A DNA stretch of 64,000 bases. Origin: Dipteris shenzhenensis (lineage: Eukaryota > Polypodiophyta > Polypodiopsida > Gleicheniales). The notes beneath the pieces were generated by a model. It worked only from the letters and a program-made list of their open reading frames with translations, was not told the DNA's origin and made no database searches. The first letter of the stretch is position 1. Each line of letters starts with the position of its first letter. Location: NCBI GenBank assembly GCA_047967505.1, contig CM106539.1; one strand, 5' to 3'. The translations under genes were made by a program, and so were the position numbers. Shown piece by piece: positions 1-12,022 of this stretch.

Positions 1-2
1 AT

Positions 3-625
3 GGTATCATTGCTCTTGCTTTAGGAGATGATTATAGTCACCACATCTCTGACTTAAAGTCTCCTTCAGGAGCTTGGCAGAAGCTTAACATGATTTTTGG
101 TGCTAGCTCTCACATCTCTAAATTATCACTTAAAATCTCTTTCTTTGAATTGAAGATGGTTAGTGGCACTACTTTGGTAGCTCATGCCAACTACATGCGG
201 AGTCTTATGACTCAACTAGCTTCTATCAACTCTCCTATTACTCCAGATGATGCTATGGCAGTGTTAAGAGTATGCCTGAATATTATGATCATATAGTTAC
301 CACTTTGAAAAATCTTCCTAATCCTAATCTTGAAGGTATTATCTCTGCTCTCCAAGAAGAAGAAAGGCATATGGAGCTCAGGAAAAGGCAATGACACTGT
401 TTATGCTGTAAAAATCCAGAAGGGCAAGTTTACCCCTTGCAATCACTGTGGAAAGACAAATCACCTTTCAAAGGACTGCTTCAAAATCAATCCATGCAAA
501 CACTGTGGTTAAAACAACCATCATGAGAAGTTTTGCAGGGCCAAAGCAAAGATAGAAAATGCAAATCTACTTTTAGTTGATGAGCCTCCACAAGATGAGG
601 CATCCTTTGAAGATTATGCATTTTA
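3..625 (+). pseudogene. Broken copia-type gag with zinc knuckles (C1)
   Basis: The reading frame enters from upstream of the window and encodes a Ty1/copia-type gag (UBN2-like, for example LKSPSGAWQKLNMIFGAS and MTQLASINSPITPDDAM). A frameshift near 265 moves the frame to SMPEYYDHIVTTLKNLPNPN. A second one near 395-410 leads to a CCHC zinc knuckle, CNHCGKTNHLSKDC, at about 438-480. A second knuckle, CKHCG then HHEKFC, is interrupted by TAA at about 510. The protein ends EDYAF-stop at 625. Its closest relative here is the gag of element E (38.8-39.7 kb). Gag would bind element RNA and build the virus-like particle. No pol follows. Confidence 0.7.
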
Positions 626-1005
626 AATCATCTCTATGTATGCTCCAGATCTCTCTTTTTATGTCAAGGTACTCAGCCTGGATAGTCCTCCAAAATGAAT
701 GAAATAAACTATTGTGTGTTTTGTAAACACCTCTGGTCACCTTATGATATAGGCCATGTGTATGTTTTGCTCCATGGTACCTCCTGCAGACATTGTGTGC
801 ATGTACATGCAGGGGAGATAACCATTGAAAGGTCTTTTCGTATCCCTTTTTGTTTACCTTACACCCATGGGAACCCTTGCTAGCTTCAGATCCTAGCCAT
901 TGATAGATCCATGACCACCATGAGATGGCATGAGACACCTTGTGCTAACTGTATCCTTGACATAGCCTGAGGCATTCCCTTGAGGGGGGGTTTGGAGGGG
1001 GGGTT
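626..1005 (+). other. 3' untranslated region and polypurine tract of C1
   Basis: Non-coding. The first half matches, in inverse orientation, 23.4-23.65 kb of element C2. It ends in two G-rich runs (TGAGGGGGGG at 981-990 and GGAGGGGGGG at 994-1003) that immediately precede the LTR and are the polypurine tract for plus-strand priming. Confidence 0.6.
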
Positions 1006-1293
1006 TGATGGGATATCTCAAGGTGTATGCCTCAGGCACACCTTGGTTTCTATGTGTGAGTGCTAGAGGAACAGTTAGGTGCCCACAAGCACAGTTAGGT
1101 GGTGGAAAGCCACATAGGATGATTGAGAGAATCTAGGAGCAGATTGAGGAGATGATTGTGGAGCTCTGAAGTCATCAGTGATGTTAGTGAGCATGTATGA
1201 GGTGCCTACTTAAGTACCTCACTCTTCTTCATTCCATAATGCAAGTATTCTGAGTTTGTGTCCACTCTACTCTTTCTTTTCAGTTCACCAACA
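1006..1293 (+). repeat. 3' LTR of C1
   Basis: A 288 bp LTR starting TGATGGGATATCTC and ending TTCACCAACA. It matches the C2 LTR at 24900-25196, which starts TGTTGGGATATC; C1's third base is A instead of T. The polypurine tract lies directly upstream. Confidence 0.8.
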
Positions 1294-2644
1294 GATACAC
1301 CTATATGAATCCCCAAATCTCCCACTAGCCGATCAAGCCATACAGCCTCCTTGCAACCCTCTATGGCTGCAACATACTCAGCCTCTATGGTAGACAAAGC
1401 AACGCACTTCTGTGTGCGAGACATCCACGACACTGCACCACCTGTAAAGGTGAACACATAACCAGAAGTGGATCTCCTTATATCCACATGCCCTACATAG
1501 TCTGAATCTGTGTACCCAAGTACACGCATGTCTCCTCTACCAAAGTAGATGCACATCTCCTTGTTACCCTTCATGAACCTCATGATGCACTTAACTGCCT
1601 CCCAATGCCTCTTTCCTAGATTAGCCATATACCGGCTTACAACTCCCACTACAAATGTAATGTTTGGTCTAGTAGCTATCATAGCATACATAAGACTCCC
1701 AACCAATTATGCATAAGGAACCTTGGCCATCATGGCCCTCTCCTTATCTGATTTGGGACTGTCTGTATGACTCAATTTCACATACGGAGGCAATGGAGTA
1801 CTCACTGCCTTCCCCCCCTCCATATTGAAATGCTGCAATACTTTTGTAACATACTCCTTCTATGAAATCCAAAGGAGTTTCCTACTCCGATCACGTGTGA
1901 TGCGCATACCAAGAATATGACGCAAGTCCCAAATCCTTCATATCAAAGCCCTCATGCAACTTGGCCTTTAATGCATCTAGCTCATAAGTATTCTTGCTAG
2001 CCAATAGCATATCATCCACATATAGTGCCAGGAGTATTAGGCTATTATCCTTAGCCCTTTTAGTGTAGAGGCAGTGATCAATTTCACTCCTTCTAAAACC
2101 GTGGGACGGAATGAAAGCATCAAACTTCTAATACCATTCTCTAGGCGCTTGCTTAAGACCATAGAGACTCTTCTTTAGCTTGCAAACTAAATGTTCTTTG
2201 CCCTTTTCTTCAAAGCTTTCTGATTGCACCATGTAAATTTCCTCATGCAAGAAAGCTGTCTTGACATCCATTTGCATAAGCTCCATATCCTCTGATGCCA
2301 CTAGTCCAAGCATGCATCTAAGTGTGGTCATCTTCACAACTGGAGAGAATATCTCATCAAAGTCCACACCCTTCCCTTGCTTGAACCCTTTAGCAACCAA
2401 ACGGGCCTTGTACCTAGGCACATAATCAACTGTGACCTTCATCTTATAGACCCATTTACATGGCAATGCTTTCTTTCCATGTGGCAAAGAAACCAAGTCC
2501 CAAGTCTTATTCTTCATAAGTGAACTCATCTCTGATTGCATAGCATACTCCCACTTGCATTGATCCTCGTGCATCATAGCCTCTCTATAGCAAGAAGGCT
2601 CCCCGCAATCAGTAAGCATCATATAGTCTACCCCTAGATCAAAC
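1294..2644 (-). pseudogene. Element B reverse transcriptase and RNase H (3' pol)
   Basis: In coding order: linker ending YMMLTDCGEPSCYREAMM, RT fingers (WVYKMKVTVDYVPRYKARL), palm (MQMDVKTAFLHEE), [14 protein letters not shown] followed by a stop at about 2128, then YVDDMLLASKNTYELDALK with the catalytic YVDD. RNase H follows (YTDSDYVGHVDIRRSTSGYV, then LSTIEAEYVAA). Another stop lies just before LVGSLMYAMI at about 1705. C1 truncates RNase H before its last acidic motif. This is a typical Ty1/copia pol order and is not functional. Confidence 0.85.
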
Positions 2645-2996
2645 TGTGAAGATAGTGGGAGAGAGGAAAGGAGTCTCACATGCGGCTTTCTCACATACAC
2701 AATGGGGGATTACACACAAAGGTGGAGGCTAAAAACAGTTTTCCTCTTCTTAGTTGTGAAAGCCAAAAGAACTCTAGTACAAAGAAATAGAAGAACCCTA
2801 TATGTGGGTCTCAAACCAAACTCAACTAACTAAGGTGGCATACTAACTGAGCCACAAACTAGAGTACATAAGGATAGCTGTCATCCAACTATTATTCATG
2901 GGCGGTGTACCAACCGCATCTGCAACTAACAAGTCGGTGACATAAATGCACAACGGTCACCCTGGCATATCATGAGTGGAGCTCGATATCTCAACA
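2645..2996 (-). repeat. 3' LTR of A1
   Basis: A 352 bp LTR bounded by TG...CA on the minus strand. The polypurine tract (minus-strand GAGGGGGAG) lies just inside it at about 2997-3007. Confidence 0.9.
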
Positions 2997-5900
2997 CTCC
3001 CCCTCAAGCTCAATCCCAATTTCTGCACACCAAGCAGGTCTCTGAACTTGTGCAGCTTCTCTGTGCCCAATGCATTCATAAATATGTCAGCTACTTGATC
3101 CTCTGTGCTGACATAAGCTAGATCAATAAGACCTAGTAAAACCTTCTCCCGCACATAGTGATAATGTACCTCAATGTGCTTTGTTCTAGCATGATAGAAT
3201 GGGTTATTTGCCAAGTGTATACTGCTCATGTTGTCACAATAAATGACAACTGGCCCATCTATAGACTGATGCATATCATAGAGTAGCTTATGCAACCAAG
3301 CTACCTCACATGCAGCCATTGCTGCGCCCCTATACTCAACCTTTGTGCTCGACAAGGCAATTGTAAGGTGTTTCTTGCTACTCCAAGTGACTGCAGCACT
3401 CCCAAAGAGAACACATATCCACTGGTAGATCATCTATAAGAAATAATACCAGCCCAATCAGCATCAGTGTATCCATGCAATTGTATCTGAACCCCAGCCT
3501 CATAAAATAGTCCATACTGCAATGTGGACTTCACATACCTGAGTATGCATCTAGCCGCATCCAAATGTGATTTCCTTGGAGCCTGCATAAACTGACTTAC
3601 CAATCCAATAGCATAGCTCAAATCTGGCCTAGTAATAGTCATATAAATCAAACTTCCTACTATGCATCTGTACATAGTAGGGTCTTCCAGAAGCTCACCT
3701 GCATCTGCACTCAGCTTCACATTCTGCTCCAAAGGAGCTAAAATAAGCTTACAGCCTGTCATCCCATATTTGGACAGCATGTCCGATCCATACTACCTCT
3801 GTAAGAGCTGTATCCCACTTGGTGATCTAATCACCTCAATGCCCAAGAAATAATGCAGCTCTCCCAAATCCTTCATCTCAAACTTTTGCTTCAATAGCAT
3901 TTTCACATGAAGGATATCTTCATCACTATCACTTGTGATGATCAAATCATCAACATAAATGACAAGCAGCATAATACCTTTCTTTGTTTTTCTCACATAA
4001 AGTGAGAAATCTGCCTTGGAAATCTGAAAGCCAATAGTGACAAGATACTGTCCTATCTTGTCAGACCATGCTCTAGGTGCTTGCTTCAAGCTATACAAGG
4101 ATTTCTTCAACCTGCAAACAAACTCAGGATGAACAGCATGAACATAATCTAGTGGTTGCTCCATAAAGACCTCTTCTTGCAAATCACCATGCAAGAAGGC
4201 ATTCATTACATCCATCTGATGTAAAGACCATCCCTTTGATGCAGCCATAGCAATGACTGCTCTTACAATTGCCATCCTTACAACTGGACTGAATGTTTCT
4301 TCATAATCAATGCCATATGTCTGTGCATACCCCTTGACAACTAATCTTGCCTTGTATCTGTTCACAGAACCATCTGCATTGTGCTTGACCTTATAAACCC
4401 ACTTACAGCCAATTGCATTCTTGTCTTTAGGCAAAGGCACCAATTCCCATGTAGCATTTGCTTCCAAGGCATCCATTTCTTCATCCATGGCTTTCTCCCA
4501 TTTTTCTTTTCCCATGGCTTGCTGAAAAGAGGTGGGTTCTGATTCCTATATCACTTTGACCATATAGGCATAGTGAATGGCTATAAATCCATCATATTTC
4601 AGCCTATCCATAGGATACCTAGCTCTAGTAGACCTGTGCAAAATAGGCTCACTTCCAGGTGCTCTCAAAACATCCTTGGTCTTCCTTACTCCAGGTGTAA
4701 CAATAGAAGGAATACCCAACTCATCATTAATGCTCTGTTCTGAGCCACTGGATTCACCATCCACATAAGAGTGACCTGCATTCACATCAAATTCACATCA
4801 AACATGGGCTGATCTACCTTCTCTTTTCCTTTTCGTGATACCTGCGTACCACTATCTACATTGATTTGAGGAGATTCTCCTAATCTCAATCTGCTTGTCC
4901 ATGGCAAAGTATGTGAACCATTGCTAGAGGACACTGCAGGTCCACTAATATTTTGTGATTGCTACTATGAATTCTATGCAGCATTACCATTTTGTGCATC
5001 TATATCATCAATCACATTTACTGGTTTATACCAGCTGCTCATCTCATCAAAAACAACATTTCTTCTCACTATAAACTTATGAGTAGAAGGGTTATAGCAT
5101 CTATATCCTTTCTGCTACAGAGAATAACCAATAAAGATGCACTTCTCAGCTTTTGGATCCAACTTGGAACTCAACTCATCTGGCACATGAACATAAGCAA
5201 TGCAACAAAAAATTTTCAAATGAGAAATATCTGGTTTCCTACCAGTATACATCTCCTCTGGAGTCATGCCATGTATTGCTGCAGTGGGAGTCCTATATTC
5301 ATTATGTAGACTACAGTAGCAACTGCTTCAGCCCAATAAAAATTTGGCAGGTCTTTTTCATTTAGCATGGCCCGAGATACCTCTCCAATATGCCTGTTTT
5401 TCCTTTCTACAAGTCCATTTTGCTGTGGGGTATGACTGCATGAATATTGTTGTTTTATGCCATGCTCCTATAGGGACCTTGCAAACTCATTTGAGAGGCA
5501 CTCTCCCCCTCCATCTGACCTTAGGCATTTTATTTGTAGGCCTGTTTCTTTTTCAACCATAGCTTTAAAAGCTTTGAAATGCCCAAAGACTTCACTTTTC
5601 TTTTTCATAAAATACACCCAAACTTTTTTGTTGTAGTCATCAATAAAAGTGACAAAATAATGACAGCCTCCAATAGATGCAGCTTTAGTAGTCCACACAT
5701 CAGAGTGGATTAATTCCAATGGCTTCTTACTCTCTTGAACATGTCTAGGAAATGGTTTCCTTGCCTGTTTTCCAAATTGATAGGCTTCACATACCTTATG
5801 CATTTCTACAACCTTGAATTTAAACAATCCTGCAACAATATTTTGGGCTTGCATTGATTTAAGTCAGATATCAATATCTGCAGCTACACCAGTCCCATGT

Positions 5901-6340
5901 GCAAACATTGCTGCACTCAATTCAGGCATGTCCGCATCCAACGTAAACATCCTGCCCTTCTTCTTTCCTTTTGCTATCAAGCGACCGTTATTTTTCATAT
6001 CCTCAACAAAGCATCCATGAGGATTAAATCTGACCTGCAAGCCCTACGCAACCATTTGACCAATAGAAACCAGGTTCTTGGTGATGTTCGGGACATGAAA
6101 TACATCAGATAGGTATTTCTTTTTCCCATCCTACATAGACAAAGGAATTTTACCAATCTGCACGATAGGATGTGCAATATCATCACCAGTCTCCACAAAT
6201 CCTAGTCTTTCCATTTTCCTTGCATCTTGCATCCATTCTGCATGACCTATCATGTGGTTTGATGCACCTGAGTCAACATACCACACATCATTGCTTTCTT
6301 CTGCACTTGTCACAGAACTGGTCATGTGCTGCACCATAAA
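2957..6340 (-). pseudogene. A1 pol: protease, integrase, RT, RNase H (broken)
   Basis: Protease motif VWYVDSGASNHM near 6260-6290. The first His-containing part of the HHCC zinc finger is lost through an internal deletion of about 35 bp near 5862 relative to A2. Integrase core has HSDVWTT, RSDGGGE and a glutamate motif VERKNR (A2 has AERKNR). RT has WVYKVKHNADGSVNRYKARL and VIYVDDLIITSDSD. RNase H has YTDADWAG and later CDNMSS. In-frame stops are scattered throughout, including in the protease-integrase spacer, after EFARSL and in the linker near 4920-4985. The normal stop after LLGV reads CAG here, so the frame runs on into the LTR and ends at 2957. The WYKPV codon that is TAG in A2 and A3 is TGG here. 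Confidence 0.88.
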
Positions 6341-6394
6341 CAGATGCTCATTTCTATCATCACCCTGTCTACTAGAAGATGCATAATTCCCTTG

Positions 6395-7292
6395 CTACAA
6401 TTTTCCATTCATGATGTCATTCTGCTTTTTGTAGCAGTCTTTAGCCATATGACCCATTTTACCACAATAGTAGCATTCAACATTGTTGTTTGCATTTTGA
6501 CCTCTCTGCCATCCACCACGGCCTCTTTGGCTCCCCCTCCCTCTAGAGTTACCACATCCTCCTCCATAGGACTGGTTTTCTTGAGTTTGCTGCATATTTT
6601 GATTTTTACCACAGCCTCCAGATTAGCCTCCTCTACCTCTGCCTCTACCTCTTCCAGCATTTGACAGTTTCTTTTGAAGTTCCTCCTCAAGAATATGTAC
6701 CACCATTTCTCTGCTCTTCAGAAATTAGAAGAGCAAACAACTCCTCAAAATCAGGAAATTTTTCACGCATGGCAATGGATGCCCGGAACTGTGCATAATC
6801 CTTTCCTAGACCATTCAAGGTCACAGAAACTAAATCATCATCTTCCACTGGCGACCCAATGGAAGCAAGTGCATCTGCAATTTTCTTCACCTTCATGTGG
6901 TAGTCATTGATGCTCATATTTTCTCTTTGCACATTGTGCAACTCCTGCTTGAGTTGCATTTTCCTGGCTTGCGTATTTGTGCTGTACATTTTTGCCAAAG
7001 TATCCCATGCCTCCTTTGGCATACTTGCATCCTGAATATGCACAATCATAGAATCCGAAATATTGATAGACAGCCAATACATAACTTTTTTGGCTCTCTC
7101 ATGCCATCCTTTAAATGCTTGCATTTGCTGTTGATTGGGAACATTAGGAAGAACTGGTTCTTCTTCATTTCTTGTAATGAACTCCCAATAGCCTTTTCCC
7201 ATAAGGAAATTCGTCATTCTAAACTTCCATGCTTCGAAGTTGTTCTTGTTAAGCTTTTTAGTGACAATTTGTGAAAGAGAATCAGACGCCAT
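6395..7292 (-). pseudogene. A1 gag
   Basis: Starts MASDSLSQIVTKKLNKNNF at 7292 and reads to 6687 as a UBN2-type gag with no internal stop. It then shifts frame into an RG-rich region and an intact CCHC zinc knuckle CYYCGKMGHMAKDC (about 6430-6475). It is cut by a stop after NGKL at 6395. The N-terminal two thirds make this the best-preserved A-family gag in the window; A2 and A3 have worse gags but better pol. Confidence 0.85.
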
Positions 7293-7819
7293 TACAGAAC
7301 ACTGCAAAAAATTCTATCACTGCCAAAAACACAGCTTCTGCCTCACACAGGCAAATCTGCAAAACTGATGATAGTGGTATTTGACCACATAGTCACTTCC
7401 TAGTGACAATTTTGCATGAACAGGCAATAAGGATGATTTTGTAACTCCCAATATCTCTGTGCATAGGCAGACGATGCAATTTCTATGGCAACTTTTCACC
7501 GACCTGCAGAGCAGTGGTCGCACAGCAACACAAGGCCTTTTTTTGAGTGCCTGCGAAGAACTTCTGCCTTCAAAATGGGCCCCGAAATGGCCTCGAATCA
7601 AAAAACTAAAGTCACCATGGGCTTTGCCCTTGCCCGCAGCATATATTGCCCTCTCGCCACACCGCGAAGGGCATCTCAATCTGAGACAATGCTTGCACTT
7701 TCCGGCTATGCTACCTACAGATATTTGCTCCCAAACTCGAAATAGGAAAGCAACACTGGTCCTCTTACCAGGACACCGCAAAATTGGTTTGCTTTCTTGA
7801 GCTCGTTACCACGAACCAG
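7293..7819 (-). other. A1 5' untranslated leader
   Basis: About 530 bp between PBS and gag start, non-coding and conserved with A2 (12023-12497) and A4 (57.44-57.97 kb). Open frames seen here are chance. Confidence 0.7.
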
Positions 7820-7831
7820 GCTCTGATACCA
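7820..7831 (-). other. A1 primer binding site (tRNA-iMet)
   Basis: Minus-strand TGGTATCAGAGC directly abuts the LTR end. This is the standard complement of the 3' end of initiator tRNA-Met used by plant copia elements. Confidence 0.9.
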
Positions 7832-8183
7832 TGTGAAGATAGTGGGAGAGAGGGAAGGAGTCTCACTTGCGGCTTTCTCACATACACAATGGGGGATTAC
7901 ACACAAAGGTGGAGGCTGAAAATAGTTTTCCTCTTCTTAGTTGTGAAAGCCAAAAGAACTTTAGTACAAAGAAATAGAAGAACCCTATATGTGGGTCTCA
8001 AACCAAACTCAACTAACTAAGGTGTCATACTAACTGAGCCACGAACTAGAGTACGTAAGGATAGCTGTGATCCAGCTATTATTCATGGGCAGTGTACCAA
8101 TCGCATCTACAGCTAACAAGTCGGTGACATAAATGCACAATGGTCACCCTAGCATATCACGAGTGGAGCTTGATATCTCAACA
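7832..8183 (-). repeat. 5' LTR of A1
   Basis: A 352 bp LTR, TG...CA on the minus strand, followed by the duplicated CAAAC at 8184-8188. Confidence 0.9.
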
Positions 8184-8188
8184 CAAAC

Positions 8189-9700
8189 CTATCAGGCGGT
8201 CTAGACACTCTAGATGATCTTCTCAAGGGAATTTCAGCTTGTTTTCCCACCTACATATCAGGCACATTTGGCTCATCATTTCCACCAATAGATGATCCAT
8301 CATCTACCCTTGATTATATACCTGTGGGAGTACTTGGTGGTACCATTTCTTGCAGATTTTGTGCATGGACAGCTTGCTTTCTATCAACATATGCAGGTGG
8401 ATTCACGTCCTGGAAAGTAATTCTCCTCATTTCCACATCCCTCATGAGTCCCTTATGCATCTTCTTCTCATTGAAGGCTACATCATGGCTACATATGATC
8501 TTCTTTGCTTTTGGATCCCAGAGACGATAGCTCATCTCTCCACTTCACCATAACCTAGAAAGATGCATTTCCTAGACTTAGGATCTAGCTTCTTTTGAAG
8601 CTCTTTTGGCACATGTGCATATGCCTTACACCCAAATATATGCAAAAGAGAGTAAGAGGGCTTCTTGCCACTCAATGCCTCTTCAAGAATACCACTATCC
8701 AAACTCTTATTAGGTAATCTATTGATCACGTGCACTGCAGTATTCATTGCCTCAGCCCAAAAACCACCAGAAAGACTTGCATTGGAAAGCATGCATTGCA
8801 ACCTTTCTTGAATGGTACGGTTCATCTTTTCTGCAACTAGATTTTGCTCTAGAGTATGAGGGGATGTGAGCTCCCTCTTAATCCCATGTGTATCACAAAA
8901 ATGCTAAAATTCATGAGAGAGAAACTCTCCACCATTGTCAGTCTGTAGGCATTTAAGAGTTCTTCCTAACTGACCAAGGCCAGCCATTTCTGAAATACCT
9001 AGAACACATCACTCTTCCGAGCTATAGCATAAGCCCACACTTTCCTAGTTGCATCATCAATGAATGTCACATAGTATTCAGCCCCGCCTAATAACCATGT
9101 AAGCATGGGACCACATATGTCTAAATGCACCAAATCAAGATTTTCAAACTATTTCTTTCCCCTTCTTTTATGGGCTGATTTAGTCTGCTTCCCATAGAGA
9201 CAGTGCTCACAAAATTCAAAATCAGAGAAACTTAAATGTGGTACATAACCCAAACAGCATAAGAGTTTCATCCCATTTTGGCTTATATGGCCCAACTGGC
9301 AATGCCATAAAGAAGTGCCTGGCTACTCGGTTATTGTAACAACATGATCAAACACCCCTGATACATGCAAGGGATACAAAGTCCCACACTTGGCACCCCT
9401 GGCCAAAAGCATAGAGCCCTTCTGAATTTTCCAACTCCCAGAACCAAAGATGGTCTAAAAACCAACATCATCTAGCTGACCCGTTGAAATGAGACTCTTG
9501 GTCAACTTAGGCACATGTCTCACATTTTTCAAAATAAATTCAGACCCATTTGCAAAAGAAAACTTTATGTCACCCACTCCACTATGTCACATGCATAGTC
9601 ATTTCCAAGATGCACACAACCTGTCTTTCCACTGTCATAAGTGGAGAACCATTCCCTATGGGGAGTAACATGGAATGAAGCACCAGAATAAAAATCTAAT
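8189..9700 (-). pseudogene. Element B protease and integrase (5' pol)
   Basis: In coding order from 9700: a degenerate protease (FYSGASFHVTPHREWF, with the catalytic Asp of DSG replaced by Tyr) and a pre-integrase zinc finger (CQLGHISQNGMKLL then CEHCLYGKQTKS). The integrase core has LDICGPMLTW, then TDNGGEF near 8930 and AEKMNR near 8825. The C-terminal copia motif (KLDPKSRKCIFLGYGEVER) ends at 8532, and a linker (MSYRLWDPKAKKIICSHDVAF) runs to A1. Stops and frameshifts separate the blocks, so no integrase could be made. Confidence 0.8.
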
Positions 9701-10592
9701 CCTAGGAATATGCATCATCTGAAGTGGTAAGCAACTTTATAGATAACCTAGACATGAAGAGAATGTCATTGTCACTATCATGTGTGACTGCATTGATCTC
9801 CTCGATCTTCACTTTTCCTTTGTCCTCCCTTGGACTCTCTTCCTTCTGATTTGCACCCCAATTTGCATTCTTTTTCTTATCCAAGTTTGCTATCTTTTAA
9901 GCTTGTAGCAATCCTTTTTCATGTGGCCCTTCTTGCCACAATAGTGACACTTAATGTTTTGTGCCCTGGACTTGCTATGGGAGTTCCCTCTTTCTTGAAA
10001 CTTCCCCCTGGCCTGCCCCTTTGCATATTTAAGGCTGCATCTTGCTTGTTGCCTTCCGTTGACTTCCGTCTAATCTCCTTGCCCAACAAGCTACCAACCA
10101 CCTCATTGAAGTTCAATACTCCACCAGGTGCAGAGTTATTGATAGGAGTACGGAAAGTACCCCATGAGGATGGTAATGAGCATAAGAGAAATATTGCCCT
10201 CATTTTCGCATCGAAATTCAGTTTTTGAGCTTGAAGCTGACTGAAAATGATATTAAATTCATTCAAGTGCAAAGTTATGGATACTCCCCTCCTTCATGTG
10301 TAGCTCAAACAATCTCTTCATGAGATAGACTTTGTTTGAGGCAGTCTCTTTCTCATATGTAGCACATAGCTTTTTCCATAAAGCTTCCATAGTCTTTTTA
10401 ATGACTATTGTGAAATAAACTGTCTCCCCAAGATGAAGTCTAATGGTGCCATAGCTGCAATCCCTTGCAAGGGTTTTATCTACGTCTTTTGAATAAGCAC
10501 ATCCATTATCTGTTCTTTCCACAAAGAAAAATTTATCCCATCAAACTTTTTAATGCTGAAAAACTCCTTTTCAGACATGGAAGAGGATGCCA
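9701..10592 (-). pseudogene. Element B gag
   Basis: Begins MASSSMSEKEFFSIKKFDGI at about 10592 and continues through three overlapping frames: a tryptophan-containing NFSLWKEQIMDVL block, then LWKKLCATYEKETASNK, then MHLNEFNIIFSQLQAQKL and LLCSLPSSWGTF. A CCHC knuckle follows near 9900-9950 in a shifted frame, and the tail is lysine- and glutamate-rich (PREDKGKVKIEEINAV). This is a typical UBN2/retrotrans-gag layout disabled by at least two frameshifts. Confidence 0.75.
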
Positions 10593-11446
10593 TATGCAAA
10601 TAAAGCAAAATCCCAAATACTAGTGCCTGCGAGAGAGAATCACACCAAATACTAGGTGGACCCAAATGTGTATGCCACAATAGAGTGAAATATCACCAAA
10701 ACCCAAAGCTCAAAGCATCAAAAGATAGAGCTGACTCATGTGCATGTACTATGCATCCATATGAGAAAATCTGGCCCAAAAGAAAGTGCCAACTGCAATG
10801 GCAATCCAAAATGCCAATAAGTGCCAAATGGCTCAAGCATAAACATTGTCCATGGGCATATGCATCAACAATATCTCATCCAAGAGAGCATATCACTATC
10901 AGTGCATCAACTGCAATGTGTCAAAGCTGTCCTTCAACATAAAATAGCATCCATGTGTAAAGCAGCCATAAAAAATAGCATCCCACAAGGCAATCTGGGC
11001 CTATCAGTGCATCTAATAAGGATCACAATGCATCCAAATGGCCTATAAATCATCCACTGCAACCAAATTGACACCACGAATGAGCGCACATGGCTCAAAC
11101 TGCAACCAGAGTGATGTGCATAAGGTATGCTCAAGAAATCATGGTCCCACGGCAATGATCGCTACTAAAAATAGAACTTGAGATGCCTCAAAACATGGGT
11201 GCCATTGTATAATCGGACTCAGCAAGACAATTTGCAAATATCTGTCTTCTACTGAAACTCCAAAATCCCAACCGATGAGTGCTCAAAACCACTTCTCAAA
11301 ACCAAAGTGACTTTTCCAACCTTCAAGGTCTCTGCACACTCAAATGCAAGTAAAGTCACCCACAAAGCTTCCCATAGAGCTTCTCCTTCCTCCCATAAAG
11401 CTACTGAGCTTCCAGGGATTCACGCATGCTCAGCTAGATCACCTGG
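10593..11446 (-). other. Element B 5' leader
   Basis: About 850 bp between the PBS and the gag start. It is compositionally unremarkable and I see no gene in it. Confidence 0.55.
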
Positions 11447-11458
11447 GCTCTGATACCA
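11447..11458 (-). other. Element B primer binding site (tRNA-iMet)
   Basis: Minus-strand TGGTATCAGAGC, the same initiator tRNA-Met complement as elements A, C and D. It places the 5' LTR of B immediately to the right. Confidence 0.8.
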
Positions 11459-11677
11459 GTCAAGAGTGCTCTCAATGAATGCAAAATGGAAGAGGGAGAG
11501 AGAGAAACAAAGAGCCACACAAGGTTTTGGTGGGTGCAGAACACCCTAATCTTCTGGATGAGGTTTCTTGAGCAAGGGTTTTGGGACATTGTTGCACCCA
11601 AAACATCCTGACATTCATTGGTGAGCTCATAGAGGACAAACACGTAACTTTATAAAAAGATATGGGGTAGCATTTCA
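11459..11677 (-). repeat. R-U5 part of element B 5' LTR
   Basis: Directly follows the PBS of B. It contains the landmark GGGACATTGTTGCACCC (11583-11599 region), which recurs in the tandem units beyond A2. Element A2 is inserted at 11678, splitting this LTR from the rest of the array. The base pair next to the PBS is AC rather than the usual CA, so the exact LTR edge is uncertain. Confidence 0.55.
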
Positions 11678-12010
11678 TGTTGAGATATCGAGCTCCACTC
11701 GCGATATGCCAGGGTGACCGTTGTGCATTTATGTCACCGACTTGTTAGCTACAGATGCGGTTGGTACACCGCCCATGAATAATAGCTGGATGATAGCTAT
11801 CCTTATCTTTAGTATGCCACCTTAGTTAGTTGAGTTTGGTTTGAGACCCACATATAGGGTTCTTCTATTTCTTTGTACTAGAGTTCTTTTGGCTTTCACA
11901 ACTAAGAAGAGGAAAACTGTTTTCAGCCTCCACCTTTGTGTGTATTCCCCCATTGTGCTTGTGAGAAAGCCTCAAGTGAGACTCCTTCCCTCTCTCCCAC
12001 TATCTTCACA
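11678..12010 (+). repeat. 5' LTR of A2
   Basis: A 333 bp LTR, TGTTGAGATATCGAG to CTTCACA. It lacks a segment present in the 3' LTR around the ACTAGTTCATGGC stretch. Confidence 0.93.
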
Positions 12011-12022
12011 TGGTATCAGAGC
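12011..12022 (+). other. A2 primer binding site (tRNA-iMet)
   Basis: TGGTATCAGAGC immediately after the LTR, complementary to the 3' end of initiator tRNA-Met. Confidence 0.93.

Larger units (their letters stand above)
1..1293 (+). mobile_element. Element C1: gag-only LTR retrotransposon, 3' part
   Basis: The 5' end lies outside the window. What is present is a broken gag (3-625), an untranslated stretch without any protease, integrase or RT, a G-rich polypurine tract at about 981-1003, and a complete 3' LTR at 1006-1293. The LTR sits inside the RNase H reading frame of element B; the next five bases, GATAC (1294-1298), should be the target-site duplication, but the partner copy is outside the window. 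The 3' untranslated region and LTR match element C2 at 23.1-25.2 kb. The lack of pol suggests a non-autonomous gag-carrying class. Confidence 0.75.
2645..8183 (-). mobile_element. Element A1: full-length Ty1/copia, inserted in B
   Basis: A complete element on the minus strand: 5' LTR 7832-8183, PBS 7820-7831, gag, pol, polypurine tract, 3' LTR 2645-2996. Both LTRs are 352 bp, start TGTTGAGATATC, and differ at about 18 positions by eye (about 5%), mostly transitions. Perfect 5 bp target duplications CAAAC lie at 2640-2644 and 8184-8188. The coding region has multiple stops, a frameshift in gag and a deletion in the GAG-pre-integrase region, so it is not autonomous. Confidence 0.92.
1294..11677 (-). 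mobile_element. Element B: old Ty1/copia element, nested by C1, A1 and A2
   Basis: Reading on the minus strand from about 11.68 kb: LTR-like sequence, PBS (11447-11458), leader, gag (about 9.70-10.59 kb), protease, integrase, then RT and RNase H to 1294, where C1 interrupts it. Copia A1 (2645-8183) is inserted in the linker between integrase and RT. Joining 8184 to 2644 restores the sense PPDRFDLGVDY across the site, with CAAAC duplicated. All frames carry stops and shifts, so B is the oldest layer here. Its 3' LTR is outside the window. Confidence 0.75.

Noticed and set aside
573-938. Minus-strand 121-codon frame over C1 untranslated region
   Set aside because: Antisense to the gag end and UTR. 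The counterpart in C2 (23.5-23.7 kb) has a different frame structure.
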